Source of the DNA: DASXYG01 sp036502625
GTDB taxonomy: Bacteria > Actinomycetota > Actinomycetes > Streptosporangiales > Streptosporangiaceae
NCBI GenBank assembly: GCA_036502625.1
Contig: DASXYG010000003.1
Location: forward strand, 1-64,000
Length of the DNA: 64,000 nt
Reading direction: 5' to 3'
How positions within the stretch are numbered: the first letter of the stretch is position 1; every line of letters begins with the position of its first letter. The translations under genes were made by a program, and so were the position numbers. A model generated the notes under the pieces. That model worked only from the letters and a program-made list of their open reading frames with translations, did no database searches and was not told the origin of the DNA. Positions 25,836 to 33,704 of this stretch are shown here, one piece after another.

Positions 25836-25860
25836 ATCTTGCCCGCTCATACGACAAGAT
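25836..25860. promoter_or_regulatory. Inverted repeat upstream of the amino-acid ABC operon
   Basis: ATCTTG (25836-25841) and CAAGAT (25855-25860) are perfect arms with a 13-bp spacer, in an AT-richer stretch 50 bp before the GTG at 25913. It is a candidate operator; the regulator is unknown. Confidence 0.35.
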
Positions 25861-25912
25861 GACTCGATACCCAGCACCCTGGGAAAAAGGGCAAAATTCT
25901 CCGGAGGTCCTC

Positions 25913-26818
25913 GTGATACGTCTTCGCGGCCGTGTGACAGCGGCGGGCGCGACGGCCGCGGTCGCTGCGCTGATCCTCGCAGGCTGTGGCTCAGGTGGAG
26001 GTGGGACCACCGCGGCCCAGCCCACCGGCGCGGTGCCGAAGCCCCAGAAAGACGCGAAACTCGCGGCCATGGTCCCGGCCGCGATCGCCAAGGACGGCAC
26101 GGTCACGATCGGCACGGACGCGACCTACGCGCCCGGCGAGTTCCTGGCACCCGACGGCAAGACGGTCGTCGGCCTGGACGTCGACCTGTTCGACGCGGTG
26201 GCCGCGAAGCTCGGCCTGAAGACCAAGTGGACGCCCGCGCCGTTCGACAACATCATCCCCGGCGTCCTGTCGAACAAGTACGAGGCGGGCGTCTCGTCGT
26301 TCACCATCAACCCTGACCGCAAGAAGCAGGTCAACATGGTGGAGTACTTCAACGCCGGCATCCAGTGGTTCACCAAGAAGGGCAACCCCAAGAAGGTCGA
26401 CCCGGCCAACGCGTGCGGCAAGAACATCGCCGTCCAGCGCGGCACGGTCGAGGTGCCCGACCTGAACAAGCGGTCCAAGGCGTGCACCAAGGCCGGCAAG
26501 AAGGGCATCAGCGTCCACCAGTACCAGGGCCAGGACCAGGCGACCGCCGCCGTGGTCTCCGGCAAGGAGGACGCCAGCTCCGCCGACTCCCCCGTCGCCG
26601 CGTACGCCGTGAAGCAGACGAACGGCCAGGTGCAGCTCCTCGGCGGCATCTACGAGGCGGCGCCGTACGGCTTCGTCGTCAACAAGAGCGAGACGAAGTT
26701 CGCCGACGCCATCTCCAAGGCCGCCCAGGCGATCATCACGGACGGCACCTACAAGAAGATCCTTGACAAGTGGAAGGCCGGGGCCGGCGCGGTCTCGAAG
26801 ACCCCCGTCAACCCATGA
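25913..26818 (+). CDS. Amino-acid ABC transporter, substrate-binding lipoprotein
   Basis: 301 residues from the GTG at 25913, with GGAGG 5 nt upstream; the upstream in-frame ATG at 25859 would spoil the signal sequence. A lipobox LAGC puts the lipid-modified Cys at residue 25. The SBP_bac_3 fold begins at TVTIGTDATYAPGEF and includes VGLDVDLFDAVAAKLG. Mid-protein KQVNMVEYFNAGIQW and SSADSPVAAY are the hinge/binding segments of the polar amino-acid group. The gene overlaps the permease start by ATGA. The ligand (Glu/Gln, His/Arg or similar) cannot be fixed. Confidence 0.93.
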   Translation: MIRLRGRVTAAGATAAVAALILAGCGSGGGGTTAAQPTGAVPKPQKDAKLAAMVPAAIAKDGTVTIGTDATYAPGEFLAPDGKTVVGLDVDLFDAVAAKLGLKTKWTPAPFDNIIPGVLSNKYEAGVSSFTINPDRKKQVNMVEYFNAGIQWFTKKGNPKKVDPANACGKNIAVQRGTVEVPDLNKRSKACTKAGKKGISVHQYQGQDQATAAVVSGKEDASSADSPVAAYAVKQTNGQVQLLGGIYEAAPYGFVVNKSETKFADAISKAAQAIITDGTYKKILDKWKAGAGAVSKTPVNP

Positions 26819-27777
26819 CGACTGCCACTCAGGAGAAGGGACCGGCACCGGAGACCGCGATCAAGGCGGTGCCGGTCCGCCACCCGGGGCGCTGGGTGGC
26901 CGTGGTCGTGATCCTCGTGCTCGTCGCGATGTTCGTGAACATGCTGATCACGAACAAGCACTTCGACTGGCCGTTCATGTTCGACAACATGTTCAGCCCG
27001 CCGATCCTGCACGGCGCGCTCACGACCGTCGGCCTCACCGTCTCGTCGATGCTCATCGGCGTCGTCCTCGGCGTGATCCTCGCGGTCATGCGGCTGTCCA
27101 CCAACCCGATCCTGTCGGGGGTGTCGTGGCTGTTCACCTGGTTCTTCCGGGCCATGCCGCGCATCGTCTTGATGATCGTGTTCGGCAACATGGGCATCCT
27201 GTACGCCCGCCTGGAGATCGGCTTCCCGTTCGACACGCAGATCGGCCACCTGCTCGGCGTCGACTTCCACGGCCGCCTCTTCGGGGTGGACGCGCCGACG
27301 CTGCTCACCGGGTTCATGGCCGCGCTGATCGGCCTGGCGCTCAGCGAGGCCGCGTACATGGCGGAGATCGTCCGCGCGGGCATCCAGTCGATCGACGAGG
27401 GCCAGTCGGAGGCCGCGAGCGCGCTCGGCATGAGCCGCGGCCAGACCATGCGGCGGGTCGTCCTGCCGCAGGCCATGCGGGTGATCATCCCGCCGACCGG
27501 CAACGAGACGATCTCCATGCTGAAGGACACCGCGCTCGCCGCGTACGTCCCGGTGAACAGCGAGCTGTTCTTCCAGATCCAGGCGGTCGGCACGCGGACG
27601 TTCAACGTGTTCCCGATGCTGGTCTCGGCCTGCCTGTGGTACCTCGCGATGAGCAGTGTGCTGATGATCGGCCAGCACTTCCTCGAACGGCGCTTCTCGC
27701 GCGGCCATGGTAGAACCGCCAGAGGCGGTGCCGCCGGTATGCCGACCGGCGTCGAGGGAGGGAGCCTCAGTGCCTGA
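26815..27777 (+). CDS. Amino-acid ABC transporter permease (HisM/GlnP family)
   Basis: 320 residues from the ATG at 26815, overlapping the binding-protein stop (ATGA). About five or six membrane segments: one N-terminal anchor (VAVVVILVLVAMFVNML), then the BPD_transp_1 core starting at ILHGALTTVGLTV. The EAA loop EAASALGMSRGQTMRRVVLP, which contacts the ATPase, is intact. Only one permease gene is present, so it probably works as a homodimer. A loop of about 40 residues around IGHLLGVDFHGRLFGVD is larger than in minimal family members. The Gly/Arg-rich tail overlaps the ATPase start. Confidence 0.93.
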   Translation: MTTATQEKGPAPETAIKAVPVRHPGRWVAVVVILVLVAMFVNMLITNKHFDWPFMFDNMFSPPILHGALTTVGLTVSSMLIGVVLGVILAVMRLSTNPILSGVSWLFTWFFRAMPRIVLMIVFGNMGILYARLEIGFPFDTQIGHLLGVDFHGRLFGVDAPTLLTGFMAALIGLALSEAAYMAEIVRAGIQSIDEGQSEAASALGMSRGQTMRRVVLPQAMRVIIPPTGNETISMLKDTALAAYVPVNSELFFQIQAVGTRTFNVFPMLVSACLWYLAMSSVLMIGQHFLERRFSRGHGRTARGGAAGMPTGVEGGSLSA

Positions 27778-28609
27778 AACACCGGCCTTCGCCGAGCCCG
27801 TCGACACCCCCAGCGGAAGCGACATCGTCCGCGCGGAGGCCGTGCACAAGAGCTTCGGCCGCCTGGAGGTGCTCAAGGGCATCGACATGACGGTCATGCC
27901 GGGCGAGGTGAAGTGCATCATCGGGCCGTCCGGCTCGGGCAAGTCGACGTTCCTGCGGTGCATCAACCACCTGGAGAAGATCAACGCGGGGCGGCTGTAC
28001 GTCAACGGCCACCTCGTGGGCTACCGCGAGCGCGCGGGCAAGCTGTACGAACTGCGCGACCACGAGGTCGCCGCCCAGCGGCGCGACATCGGCATGGTCT
28101 TCCAGCAGTTCAACCTCTTCCCGCACATGACGGCCATGGAGAACGTCATGGAGGCGCCCATTCGCGTCAAGCGCGAGCCGAAGCAGGAGGTCCGCGAGCG
28201 CGCGGGCGAGCTGCTCAACCAGGTCGGGCTCGGCGACAAGCTGCGCAACTACCCGTCGCAGCTCTCCGGCGGGCAGCAGCAGCGCGTCGCGATCGCCCGC
28301 GCGCTGGCCATGCGGCCGTCGCTGATGCTGTTCGACGAGCCCACGTCGGCGCTCGACCCGGAGCTCGTCGGCGAGGTGCTCGACGTCATGCGCCGCCTCG
28401 CCACCGGGGACACCGGCGCCACCGACGGCGTCGCGGCGTCCGGCATGACCATGGTCGTGGTGACCCACGAGATGGGCTTCGCCCGCGAGGCGGGCGACTC
28501 CCTGGTGTTCATGGACGGCGGCGTGGTCGTCGAGGAGGGCGCGCCGCGCGAGGTCCTCGCCAACCCCAAGCAGGAGCGCACCCAGGCGTTCCTGTCCAAG
28601 GTCCTCTAG
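27770..28609 (+). CDS. Amino-acid ABC transporter ATP-binding protein (GlnQ family)
   Basis: 279 residues. I choose the GTG at 27770 because GGGAGGGAG lies 5 nt upstream; an ATG at 27707 would overlap the permease by 71 bp. Walker A GPSGSGKST, Q-loop FQQFNLFPHMT, signature LSGGQQQR, Walker B LMLFDEPTSALDPE and the H-loop VTHEMG are all present. A short linker (RLATGDTGATDGVAASG) between Walker B and the H-loop is slightly longer than usual. Third gene of the importer operon, overlapping the permease by 8 bp. A terminator follows. Confidence 0.93.
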   Translation: MPETPAFAEPVDTPSGSDIVRAEAVHKSFGRLEVLKGIDMTVMPGEVKCIIGPSGSGKSTFLRCINHLEKINAGRLYVNGHLVGYRERAGKLYELRDHEVAAQRRDIGMVFQQFNLFPHMTAMENVMEAPIRVKREPKQEVRERAGELLNQVGLGDKLRNYPSQLSGGQQQRVAIARALAMRPSLMLFDEPTSALDPELVGEVLDVMRRLATGDTGATDGVAASGMTMVVVTHEMGFAREAGDSLVFMDGGVVVEEGAPREVLANPKQERTQAFLSKVL

Positions 28610-28616
28610 CGCGACG

Positions 28617-28649
28617 GGGCGGCGTCCCGGGTTCGCCCGGGGCCCGCCC
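28617..28649 (+). terminator. Terminator of the amino-acid ABC operon
   Basis: GGGCGG-CGT-CCCGGG pairs with CCCGGG-GC-CCGCCC across a TTCG loop, with a small internal loop, 8 bp after the stop. Confidence 0.65.
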
Positions 28650-28659
28650 TTCGTCGGCG

Positions 28660-28665
28660 TAAGGT
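28660..28665 (+). promoter_or_regulatory. -10 element TAAGGT, leaderless start of the CGNR gene
   Basis: TAAGGT is followed by 6 nt and the GTG at 28672. No Shine-Dalgarno lies between. Confidence 0.45.
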
Positions 28666-28671
28666 GCGAGT

Positions 28672-29223
28672 GTGGATCTGGCCTCTTACGCGGAGCTGGC
28701 CGTACGCCTGGTCAACACCCGCCGCGCCGGCGCCGACACGCTGACCACCGTGGCGGCCGTACGCGACCTGCTGTCGGACCGGCCCACGCTGCGCCACCTC
28801 GCGGAGGAATCCGCGCTCCCGCCGATGCGCGCGCTGCGCGACGACCTCGGCGGCGTGTTCGACGCCGCCGCCGACGGCGACCACCGTACGGCCGTGGAAC
28901 GCCTGAACACGCTGCTCACGGCCTATCCCATCCGCCCGCAGGTCACCGGGCACGACGGCCACCCGTGGCACCTCCACCTCGCCGCCGACGGCTCGGTCAC
29001 CGAGCAGGTCGGCGCGGCCGCCGCGATGGGCCTGGCCACGCTCGTCGCCGCCGAGGGCCTGGAGCGGCTCGGCCGCTGCGCCGCCGCCGGCTGCGCCCGC
29101 GTCTACCTCGACACGTCGTCCAATCGGTCGCGCCGCTACTGCGGCGAGCGGTGCGCCAGCCGCGCGAACGTCGCCGCCTACCGCGCCCGCCGCCGCGCCA
29201 GCATGGTCGGCGAGGGCCAGTAG
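28672..29223 (+). CDS. CGNR zinc-finger (ABATE-domain) protein, probable transcriptional regulator
   Basis: 183 residues from the GTG at 28672. The N-terminal ABATE domain (AELAVRLVNTRRAGADTL ... RDLLSDRPTL) is followed by the C-terminal zinc finger CAAAGCARVYLD ... RRYCGERCASRANVAAYRAR, with four cysteines and the conserved basic tail. The motif pair defines the CGNR family, thought to be stress-related regulators. The last 46 bp overlap the 3' end of the convergent NiSOD protease gene, so the two could interfere at the RNA level (inference). Confidence 0.88.
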   Translation: MDLASYAELAVRLVNTRRAGADTLTTVAAVRDLLSDRPTLRHLAEESALPPMRALRDDLGGVFDAAADGDHRTAVERLNTLLTAYPIRPQVTGHDGHPWHLHLAADGSVTEQVGAAAAMGLATLVAAEGLERLGRCAAAGCARVYLDTSSNRSRRYCGERCASRANVAAYRARRRASMVGEGQ

Positions 29224-29591
29224 CGGGCGACCGCGCGCCCCTCGATCAGCGCACCCGGCACGGCGCCGAAGACCCAGCTATCGTGGCTGGCCGCCGGGTT
29301 GTCGCCCTCCAGCCACCACCCGCCGCCGTCGTGGCCGGTCACCCGCTTGACCACCCGGAGGTCCGTACGGTCGGGCCGGCGGGCCACCACGATGTCGCCG
29401 GTGCGCACCCGGGCGCCCCGCCGGACGACCAGCCAGTCGCCGGGCACCAGCGTGGGCCGCATGGAGTCGCCGGCCACCGCCTCGGTCGTGACACGCCGCG
29501 CCAGCCGGGCGAGAACCGCGCACGCGGCGCCGATGACGGCCGCGGCGATCAGGCGTACGGCACGGCGCCGCCCGGTGTTCCGTGGTTTCAC
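29178..29591 (-). CDS. sodX: Nickel-type superoxide dismutase maturation protease (signal-peptidase-like, S26/S24 fold)
   Basis: 137 residues from the GTG at 29591 (VKPRNTGRRRAVRLI), with GAG close upstream. It has an N-terminal membrane anchor (LIAAAVIGAACAVLARL) and the protease core GDSMRPTLVPGDWLVV (catalytic Ser) plus LRVVKRVTG (catalytic Lys). This family cleaves the short NiSOD propeptide so that His1 can bind nickel. It is divergent from sodN, with 74 bp between starts, the usual arrangement. The 3' end overlaps the CGNR gene by 46 bp. Confidence 0.9.
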   Translation of the reverse strand: MKPRNTGRRRAVRLIAAAVIGAACAVLARLARRVTTEAVAGDSMRPTLVPGDWLVVRRGARVRTGDIVVARRPDRTDLRVVKRVTGHDGGGWWLEGDNPAASHDSWVFGAVPGALIEGRAVARYWPSPTMLARRRAR

Positions 29592-29665
29592 CTCATCATC
29601 ATCGGCTACATCGCCAGGAGTAGGGTCACCCTGGGACCATGATCCGAGATGAGGGAAGGGATTCG

Positions 29666-30073
29666 ATGAGGCCGCTCGCACGTCTCCTCGAGCCGAAGAG
29701 CACGGTTCACGCGCACTGCGACCTGCCGTGCGGCGTCTACGATCCGGCGCAGGCGCGGATCGAGGCCGAATCGGTCAAGGCTATCTGTGAGAAGTACCAG
29801 TCCAATGAGGACCCGGAGTTCCGCACCCGCGCGATCATCATCAAGGAGCAGCGCTCGGAGCTTGTGAAGCACCACCTGTGGGTGCTGTGGACGGACTACT
29901 TCAAGCCGCCGCACTTCGAGAAGTACCCGCAGCTCCACCAGCTCGTCAACGAGGCGACGAAGCTGGCCGGCGCAACGGGCGCGAAGGGCTCGGCCGACCC
30001 GGCCGTAGCCCAGCAGTTGCTCGACAAGATCGCCGAAATCAGCGACATCTTCTGGGAAACCAAGAAGGGCTGA
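29666..30073 (+). CDS. sodN: Superoxide dismutase, nickel-type
   Basis: 135 residues from the ATG at 29666, with GAGGGAAGGG upstream; an in-frame ATG at 29639 has no ribosome site and would lengthen the propeptide. Residues 1-16 are the propeptide, and the mature enzyme starts at His17 in HCDLPCGVY, the nickel hook (His1, Cys2, Cys6). The rest is the four-helix bundle (ESVKAICEKYQSN, HHLWVLWTDYFKPPH). Mature length is about 119, normal for the family. It converts superoxide to oxygen and peroxide. In Streptomyces it is induced by nickel through Nur; no Nur gene lies in this window. Confidence 0.96.
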   Translation: MRPLARLLEPKSTVHAHCDLPCGVYDPAQARIEAESVKAICEKYQSNEDPEFRTRAIIIKEQRSELVKHHLWVLWTDYFKPPHFEKYPQLHQLVNEATKLAGATGAKGSADPAVAQQLLDKIAEISDIFWETKKG

Positions 30074-30087
30074 CCACAGCGCCTTTC

Positions 30088-30123
30088 ACACGGGCCCCGG
30101 AGCACCCGCTCCGGGGCCCGTGT
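30088..30123 (+). terminator. Terminator of sodN
   Basis: ACACGGGCCCCGGAG (30088-30102) and CTCCGGGGCCCGTGT (30109-30123) form a perfect 15-bp stem with a 6-nt loop, 14 bp after the stop. Confidence 0.92.
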
Positions 30124-30147
30124 CGTATCCGGCGGGTCGGGGTTTCC

Positions 30148-30153
30148 TATGCT
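30148..30153 (+). promoter_or_regulatory. -10 element TATGCT, leaderless start of the GNAT gene
   Basis: TATGCT is followed by 6 nt and the GTG at 30160. It lies just past the sodN terminator. Confidence 0.5.
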
Positions 30154-30159
30154 GCTGGC

Positions 30160-30633
30160 GTGATCAGAGATGCGCGGCCGGGGGATGTTCCGGCTATTTA
30201 CCGGATGGTGAACGAGCTGGCCGAGTACGAGCGGGCGCCGGAGGAGGTCGTGGCTACCGAGGGGGACCTTGAGCGGGATCTCTTCGGGGCGGCGCCGGCG
30301 GTGTTCGCGCATGTTGCCGAGGATCCGGACGGCGTGGTCGTGGGGTTCTCGATGTGGTTCCTGAACTACTCCACGTGGCTCGGGCGGCACGGGGTCTACC
30401 TGGAGGACCTGTACGTCTCGCCGGAGGCGCGCGGGGGCGGCTACGGCAAGGCGCTGCTCGCGGAGCTGGCGCGGCTGACCGTGGAGCGCGGCTACGGGCG
30501 GCTGGAGTGGTCGGTGCTCACCTGGAACCCGGCCAACGGCTTCTACCGGAAGATCGGCGCGGTTCCGCAGGACGAGTGGCGCGTCAACCGGCTCACCGGC
30601 GCGCCGCTGAAGGCCCTCGCCGAGGGATTGTGA
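30160..30633 (+). CDS. GNAT-family N-acetyltransferase (diamine-acetyltransferase-like)
   Basis: 157 residues from the GTG at 30160. It has the GNAT fold: VIRDARPGDVPAIYRMVNELAEYE, the acetyl-CoA pyrophosphate loop in SPEARGGGYGKALL, LEDLYV before it, and WNPANGFYRKIGA at the end. The pattern (ELAEYE ... WFLNYSTW ... GVYLEDLYV) resembles the SSAT/spermidine-thialysine acetyltransferase group. That makes a polyamine or diamine the best guess (moderate confidence). The gene has more G-ending codons than its neighbours. No Shine-Dalgarno. Confidence 0.88.
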   Translation: MIRDARPGDVPAIYRMVNELAEYERAPEEVVATEGDLERDLFGAAPAVFAHVAEDPDGVVVGFSMWFLNYSTWLGRHGVYLEDLYVSPEARGGGYGKALLAELARLTVERGYGRLEWSVLTWNPANGFYRKIGAVPQDEWRVNRLTGAPLKALAEGL

Positions 30634-30794
30634 CCACCCGAAACACCACGACAGGGATGAATCGGCCGCGCTGTTCGTTTGACACGCAGTCGTGACGCCG
30701 CATTGGTTCGGGGTGCTGCCGTGAACACGGTAGGTTGCGAGGGAACAGGCGGCCGTCGGCCGTCGGTGTCAGTGACGTGAACCGGAGGAGGCAC

Positions 30795-31250
30795 GTGAGC
30801 GCGCAGCAAGGCCGGGGGCACCTCCAGCAGGGCGAGGGCGAGCCCGGCGACGGCTTCGCCGCGCCGGTCCGAGACGCCGTCACGGTCCGGCTCCCCGCCG
30901 CGAGCGCCTACTTGTCGGTGCTGCGTACGGCGACGGCAGGCCTGGCCGCACGCCTCGACTTCACCCTCGACGAGATCGAGGACCTGCGGATCGCCGTCGA
31001 CGAGGTGTGCGCGATGCTCCTCGCCCAGGCGCTCCCCGGAGCCGACCTGGAGTGCGAGTTCGTGCTCGGCCCCGCGGAGATCCAGGTCCGCGTCTCGGTG
31101 CTCACCGTGGACGGCCTGCCGCCCGCGGAGGACACCTTCGCGTGGACCGTCCTCACCGCGCTCGCCGGCGACGTCGACACCCAGGCCGGACCCGATGACC
31201 GGGTGACGATCACGCTGACCAAGAAGCGCGGCGAGCCGAGGTCAGGGTGA
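30795..31250 (+). CDS. Anti-sigma regulatory factor, serine-kinase-like (RsbW/SpoIIAB type)
   Basis: 151 residues from the GTG at 30795, with GGAGGAG 4 nt upstream. A Gln/Gly-rich N-tail leads into a HATPase_c_2 domain: VRLPAASAYLSVLRT, LDEIEDLRIAVDEVCAMLL (N-box region; the usual Asn is Asp-Glu-Val here) and a C-terminal strand with DDRVTITLTKK. The classical G1/G2 glycine boxes are weak, as in many actinobacterial anti-sigma factors such as UsfX. The stop overlaps the sigma gene (GTGA), so it surely pairs with that sigma factor and should hold it inactive until stress. Confidence 0.85.
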   Translation: MSAQQGRGHLQQGEGEPGDGFAAPVRDAVTVRLPAASAYLSVLRTATAGLAARLDFTLDEIEDLRIAVDEVCAMLLAQALPGADLECEFVLGPAEIQVRVSVLTVDGLPPAEDTFAWTVLTALAGDVDTQAGPDDRVTITLTKKRGEPRSG

Positions 31251-32050
31251 CCGAAGAGAGGGCCGCAGTGCCGGCAAAGACCGACCACGCCGTACCCGAC
31301 CGGGTGCGGGCCCGCGAGCTGTTCCGGCTCCTCGCCGACCTCCCGGCCGACGACCCGGACCGGCGCCGCGTGCGCGACGAACTGGTCGAGCTGCACCTGC
31401 CGCTCGTCGAGTACCTCGCGCGCCGGTTCCGCAACCGCGGCGAATGGCTCGACGACCTCGTCCAGGTCGCCACGATCGGGCTGATCAAGTCGATCGACCG
31501 GTTCGACCTCGGCCGCGGCGTCGAGTTCTCGACGTACGCCACGCCCACCATCGTCGGCGAGATCAAGCGCCACTTCCGCGACAAGGGCTGGGCCGTCCGC
31601 GTGCCCCGGCGCCTGCAGGAGCTGAAGCTGTCGCTGACGAAGGCCATCAGCGACCTCGCCCAGCGTGAGGGCCGCGCGCCCACCGTCAGCGAGCTTGCCG
31701 AACACCTCGGCATGTCCGAGGAGGAGGTGCTGGAGGGCCTGGAGTCGGCGAACGCCTACTCCACCGTCTCCCTCGACGCCCCCGACTCCGGCGACGAGGA
31801 CGCCCCCGCCGTGGCCGACTCCCTCGGCATGGTCGACGACGCGCTCGAGGGCGTCGAGTACCGCGAGTCGCTGAAGCCCCTGCTGGAGCAGCTCCCGGCG
31901 CGGGAGAAGAAGATCCTCCTGCTGCGGTTCTTCGGCAACATGACGCAGTCGCAGATCGCCGCGGAGCTCGGCATCTCCCAGATGCACGTCTCCCGCCTGC
32001 TCGCCCGCACCCTCGCCCAGCTCCGCGAGGGCCTGACCGCCGAGGACTGA
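31247..32050 (+). CDS. RNA polymerase sigma factor, SigB/SigF/SigG group
   Basis: 267 residues; GTG at 31247 overlaps the anti-sigma stop. Regions: 2 (LVEYLARRFRNRGEWLDDL, IGLIKSIDRFDLGRGVEF and FSTYATPTIVGEIKRHFRDK), 3 (VRVPRRLQELKLSLTKAI and RAPTVSELAEHLGMSEEEV) and 4 (REKKILLLRFFGNMTQSQIAAELGISQMHV). This is a group-3 stress/development sigma factor. The partner anti-sigma gene is directly upstream, and the anti-anti-sigma gene is not in the window. It converges with the small membrane-protein gene, with 5 bp between stops. Confidence 0.95.
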   Translation: MTEERAAVPAKTDHAVPDRVRARELFRLLADLPADDPDRRRVRDELVELHLPLVEYLARRFRNRGEWLDDLVQVATIGLIKSIDRFDLGRGVEFSTYATPTIVGEIKRHFRDKGWAVRVPRRLQELKLSLTKAISDLAQREGRAPTVSELAEHLGMSEEEVLEGLESANAYSTVSLDAPDSGDEDAPAVADSLGMVDDALEGVEYRESLKPLLEQLPAREKKILLLRFFGNMTQSQIAAELGISQMHVSRLLARTLAQLREGLTAED

Positions 32051-32055
32051 CCCGG

Positions 32056-32427
32056 TCAGCCGAGCGCGCGCGTCGAGGCCGGGCTGAACAGCAGCACCAG
32101 CGCGGCCACGGCGGCCACCACGATCGGCACCCCGTAGGCGTACTGATGGCCCTGGATCATGTAGACGGCGATCACGAAGCCGAAGAACTGCGTGAGCAGC
32201 GCCGGGGTGCGCCCCCACCGGCGCGCCTGGAGCAGCGCCCTGCCGACCGCGATGAGCCCCGCCCCGAGCGCCACCGCGCACACCGCGAGCGCGATCGCGT
32301 TCAGCATGCTGTACGACCTGGCGATGATCGTCTCCACGGCGACGAACACGCCCACGCCGATCATCGCGAGCCCTTCGAGTGCCTCGATGCCCGCCGCCGC
32401 CGTCAGGGTCGCTGGTCGATTCGCCAC
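32056..32427 (-). CDS. Small integral membrane protein of unknown function
   Basis: 123 residues from the GTG at 32427 (VANRPATLTAAAGIEALEG). Four hydrophobic segments can be drawn: about 8-32, 42-65, 73-92 and 95-115, with a short basic loop (ARRWGRTP) between the second and third. I do not recognise the family well enough to name it. A TAGAGT hexamer lies 7 nt upstream of the GTG, so it may be leaderless. It is divergent from the lipid-kinase gene, which starts 86 bp away. Confidence 0.7.
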   Translation of the reverse strand: MANRPATLTAAAGIEALEGLAMIGVGVFVAVETIIARSYSMLNAIALAVCAVALGAGLIAVGRALLQARRWGRTPALLTQFFGFVIAVYMIQGHQYAYGVPIVVAAVAALVLLFSPASTRALG

Positions 32428-32434
32428 GCGCACG

Positions 32435-32440
32435 ACTCTA
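32435..32440 (-). promoter_or_regulatory. -10 element TAGAGT, leaderless start of the membrane-protein gene
   Basis: On the minus strand TAGAGT is followed by 7 nt and the GTG at 32427. Confidence 0.4.
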
Positions 32441-32501
32441 CCGACGCCCCCCGCCGTCCTCCGACCGCCATGATCATCCCTCGGCACGGTAGATACCCCG
32501 T

Positions 32502-32507
32502 TACCCT
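32502..32507 (+). promoter_or_regulatory. -10 element TACCCT, leaderless start of the lipid kinase gene
   Basis: TACCCT is followed by 6 nt and the GTG at 32514. No Shine-Dalgarno. Confidence 0.45.
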
Positions 32508-32513
32508 GAAGCC

Positions 32514-33446
32514 GTGCCGGCTCTGCTCATCGTCAATCCCCGCGCCACCTCGCTGACTCCGTCGGTTCGCGACTCCGTCATCGCGGCCATCGCTGCCGAG
32601 GTCGACCTGACCGTGGCCGACACCCAGTACCGCGGCCACGCCGGCGAGCTCGCCCGCAAGGCGGTGACCGACGGCCTCGACGCCGTGATCACCCTCGGCG
32701 GCGACGGCACGCTCAACGAGGCCGTCAACGGCCTGCTCGCCGACGGCGTGCCCGGCGACCCGGCGCGGCTGCCGGCCGTCGCGCCGCTGCCCGCGGGCAG
32801 CGCGAACGTCTTCGCCCGCTCCCTCGGCCTCCCCCGCGACCTGCGCCGCGCCACCGGGCTCGTGCTGTCCGCGCTGCGCCACGGGCGCCGCAGGCCGCTG
32901 ACGCTCGGCCACGCCGACAACCGGTTCTTCACGTTCTGCGCGGGCCTCGGGCTCGACGCCGAGGTGGTGCGGGCCGTCGACGAGCAGCGCGCGGCCGGCC
33001 GGCGCGCCACCCCCGCACGCTACGTCCGCACCGCGGTCCGCGGGTTCTTCGCCGCCGACCGCCGCCACCCCGCGCTGACGGTGGAGGTGCCCGGCGGCCC
33101 GTCCATCGACGGTGTGCTGTTCGGCATCGTCTCCAATACCGCGCCGTGGACGTACGCGGGCCCGCTGCCGGTGAACCCCACGCCGCGCGCCCGGCTCGTC
33201 GGCGGGCTCGACGTCCTGACCGTGCGCCGCATGGACCTCCTGTCGTCGCTGGCGCTGCTGGCCGGAATGGTCGCGCCGGGCGGCATCAGGCCGGGCCATC
33301 CCGGCACCGCCGAGCTGCACGACATGACCGGGTTCACCTTCACCGCCGACCGTCCGGTGGCGTTCCAGGTGGACGGCGAGTACCTCGGCGAGCGGACCCG
33401 CATCGAGTTCGCCGCAATTTCGGACGCGGTTCGTCTCGCCGTCTGA
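32514..33446 (+). CDS. Diacylglycerol/sphingosine kinase-family lipid kinase
   Basis: 310 residues from the GTG at 32514. ALLIVNPRAT begins the DAGK catalytic domain, VITLGGDGTLNEAVNGLL is the ATP-binding GGDGT motif, and LPAGSANVFARSLGLP is the conserved GTxNDFAR-like motif (here GSANVFAR). The C-domain has VLFGIVSNTAPWTYAGP and VAFQVDGEYLG, usual for YegS/DgkB-type enzymes that phosphorylate diacylglycerol or related lipids. The lipid is not known. No membrane span is seen; the enzyme would be peripheral. Confidence 0.9.
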   Translation: MPALLIVNPRATSLTPSVRDSVIAAIAAEVDLTVADTQYRGHAGELARKAVTDGLDAVITLGGDGTLNEAVNGLLADGVPGDPARLPAVAPLPAGSANVFARSLGLPRDLRRATGLVLSALRHGRRRPLTLGHADNRFFTFCAGLGLDAEVVRAVDEQRAAGRRATPARYVRTAVRGFFAADRRHPALTVEVPGGPSIDGVLFGIVSNTAPWTYAGPLPVNPTPRARLVGGLDVLTVRRMDLLSSLALLAGMVAPGGIRPGHPGTAELHDMTGFTFTADRPVAFQVDGEYLGERTRIEFAAISDAVRLAV

Positions 33447-33480
33447 CCATTAGCGTTCGCCCGCAATGCGGGTGTCCCAT

Positions 33481-33505
33481 ATCACATGATCACCCCATAT
33501 GTGAT
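33481..33505. promoter_or_regulatory. Inverted repeat ATCACAT...ATGTGAT
   Basis: ATCACAT (33481-33487) and ATGTGAT (33499-33505) are perfect 7-bp arms with an 11-bp spacer. The TCACA/TGTGA half-sites face outward compared with a CRP site. Confidence 0.4.
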
Positions 33506-33569
33506 GCATACGACAGGGCTTTGCGGCTCCGCGGGTCCGCCGGGGTCTTGCGCTAGATCCTCACGGCTG

Positions 33570-33583
33570 ACAATCTCGATTGT
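33570..33583. promoter_or_regulatory. Palindrome ACAATC-TC-GATTGT
   Basis: Perfect 6-bp arms with a 2-bp centre in the whiB1 upstream region. It may be an operator. The regulator is unknown. Confidence 0.4.
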
Positions 33584-33690
33584 GGCGTCGGGCGAGCGGG
33601 TCAGACGCATCGCACAAGGCCAGACCGGTCGAGACGCCGCACACGACCAAGGGACCGAAAAACATCGGCCCTGAAATTACGGGCAAGTTC

Positions 33691-33704
33691 GTGAATGCGT
33701 TCAC
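33691..33704 (+). promoter_or_regulatory. CRP-type site upstream of whiB1
   Basis: GTGA-ATGCGT-TCAC, followed by A, fits the TGTGA-N6-TCACA consensus with one mismatch in the left flank (C for T). It lies 54 bp before the whiB1 ATG. In Mycobacterium tuberculosis the CRP homologue Rv3676 controls whiB1. Confidence 0.65.

Noticed and set aside
30634..30794. A SigB/SigF-type promoter (GTTT-N-GGGTA) before the anti-sigma gene
   Set aside because: GTTTGAC is present near 30680, but no GGGTA lies at the right distance; I could not support autoregulation.
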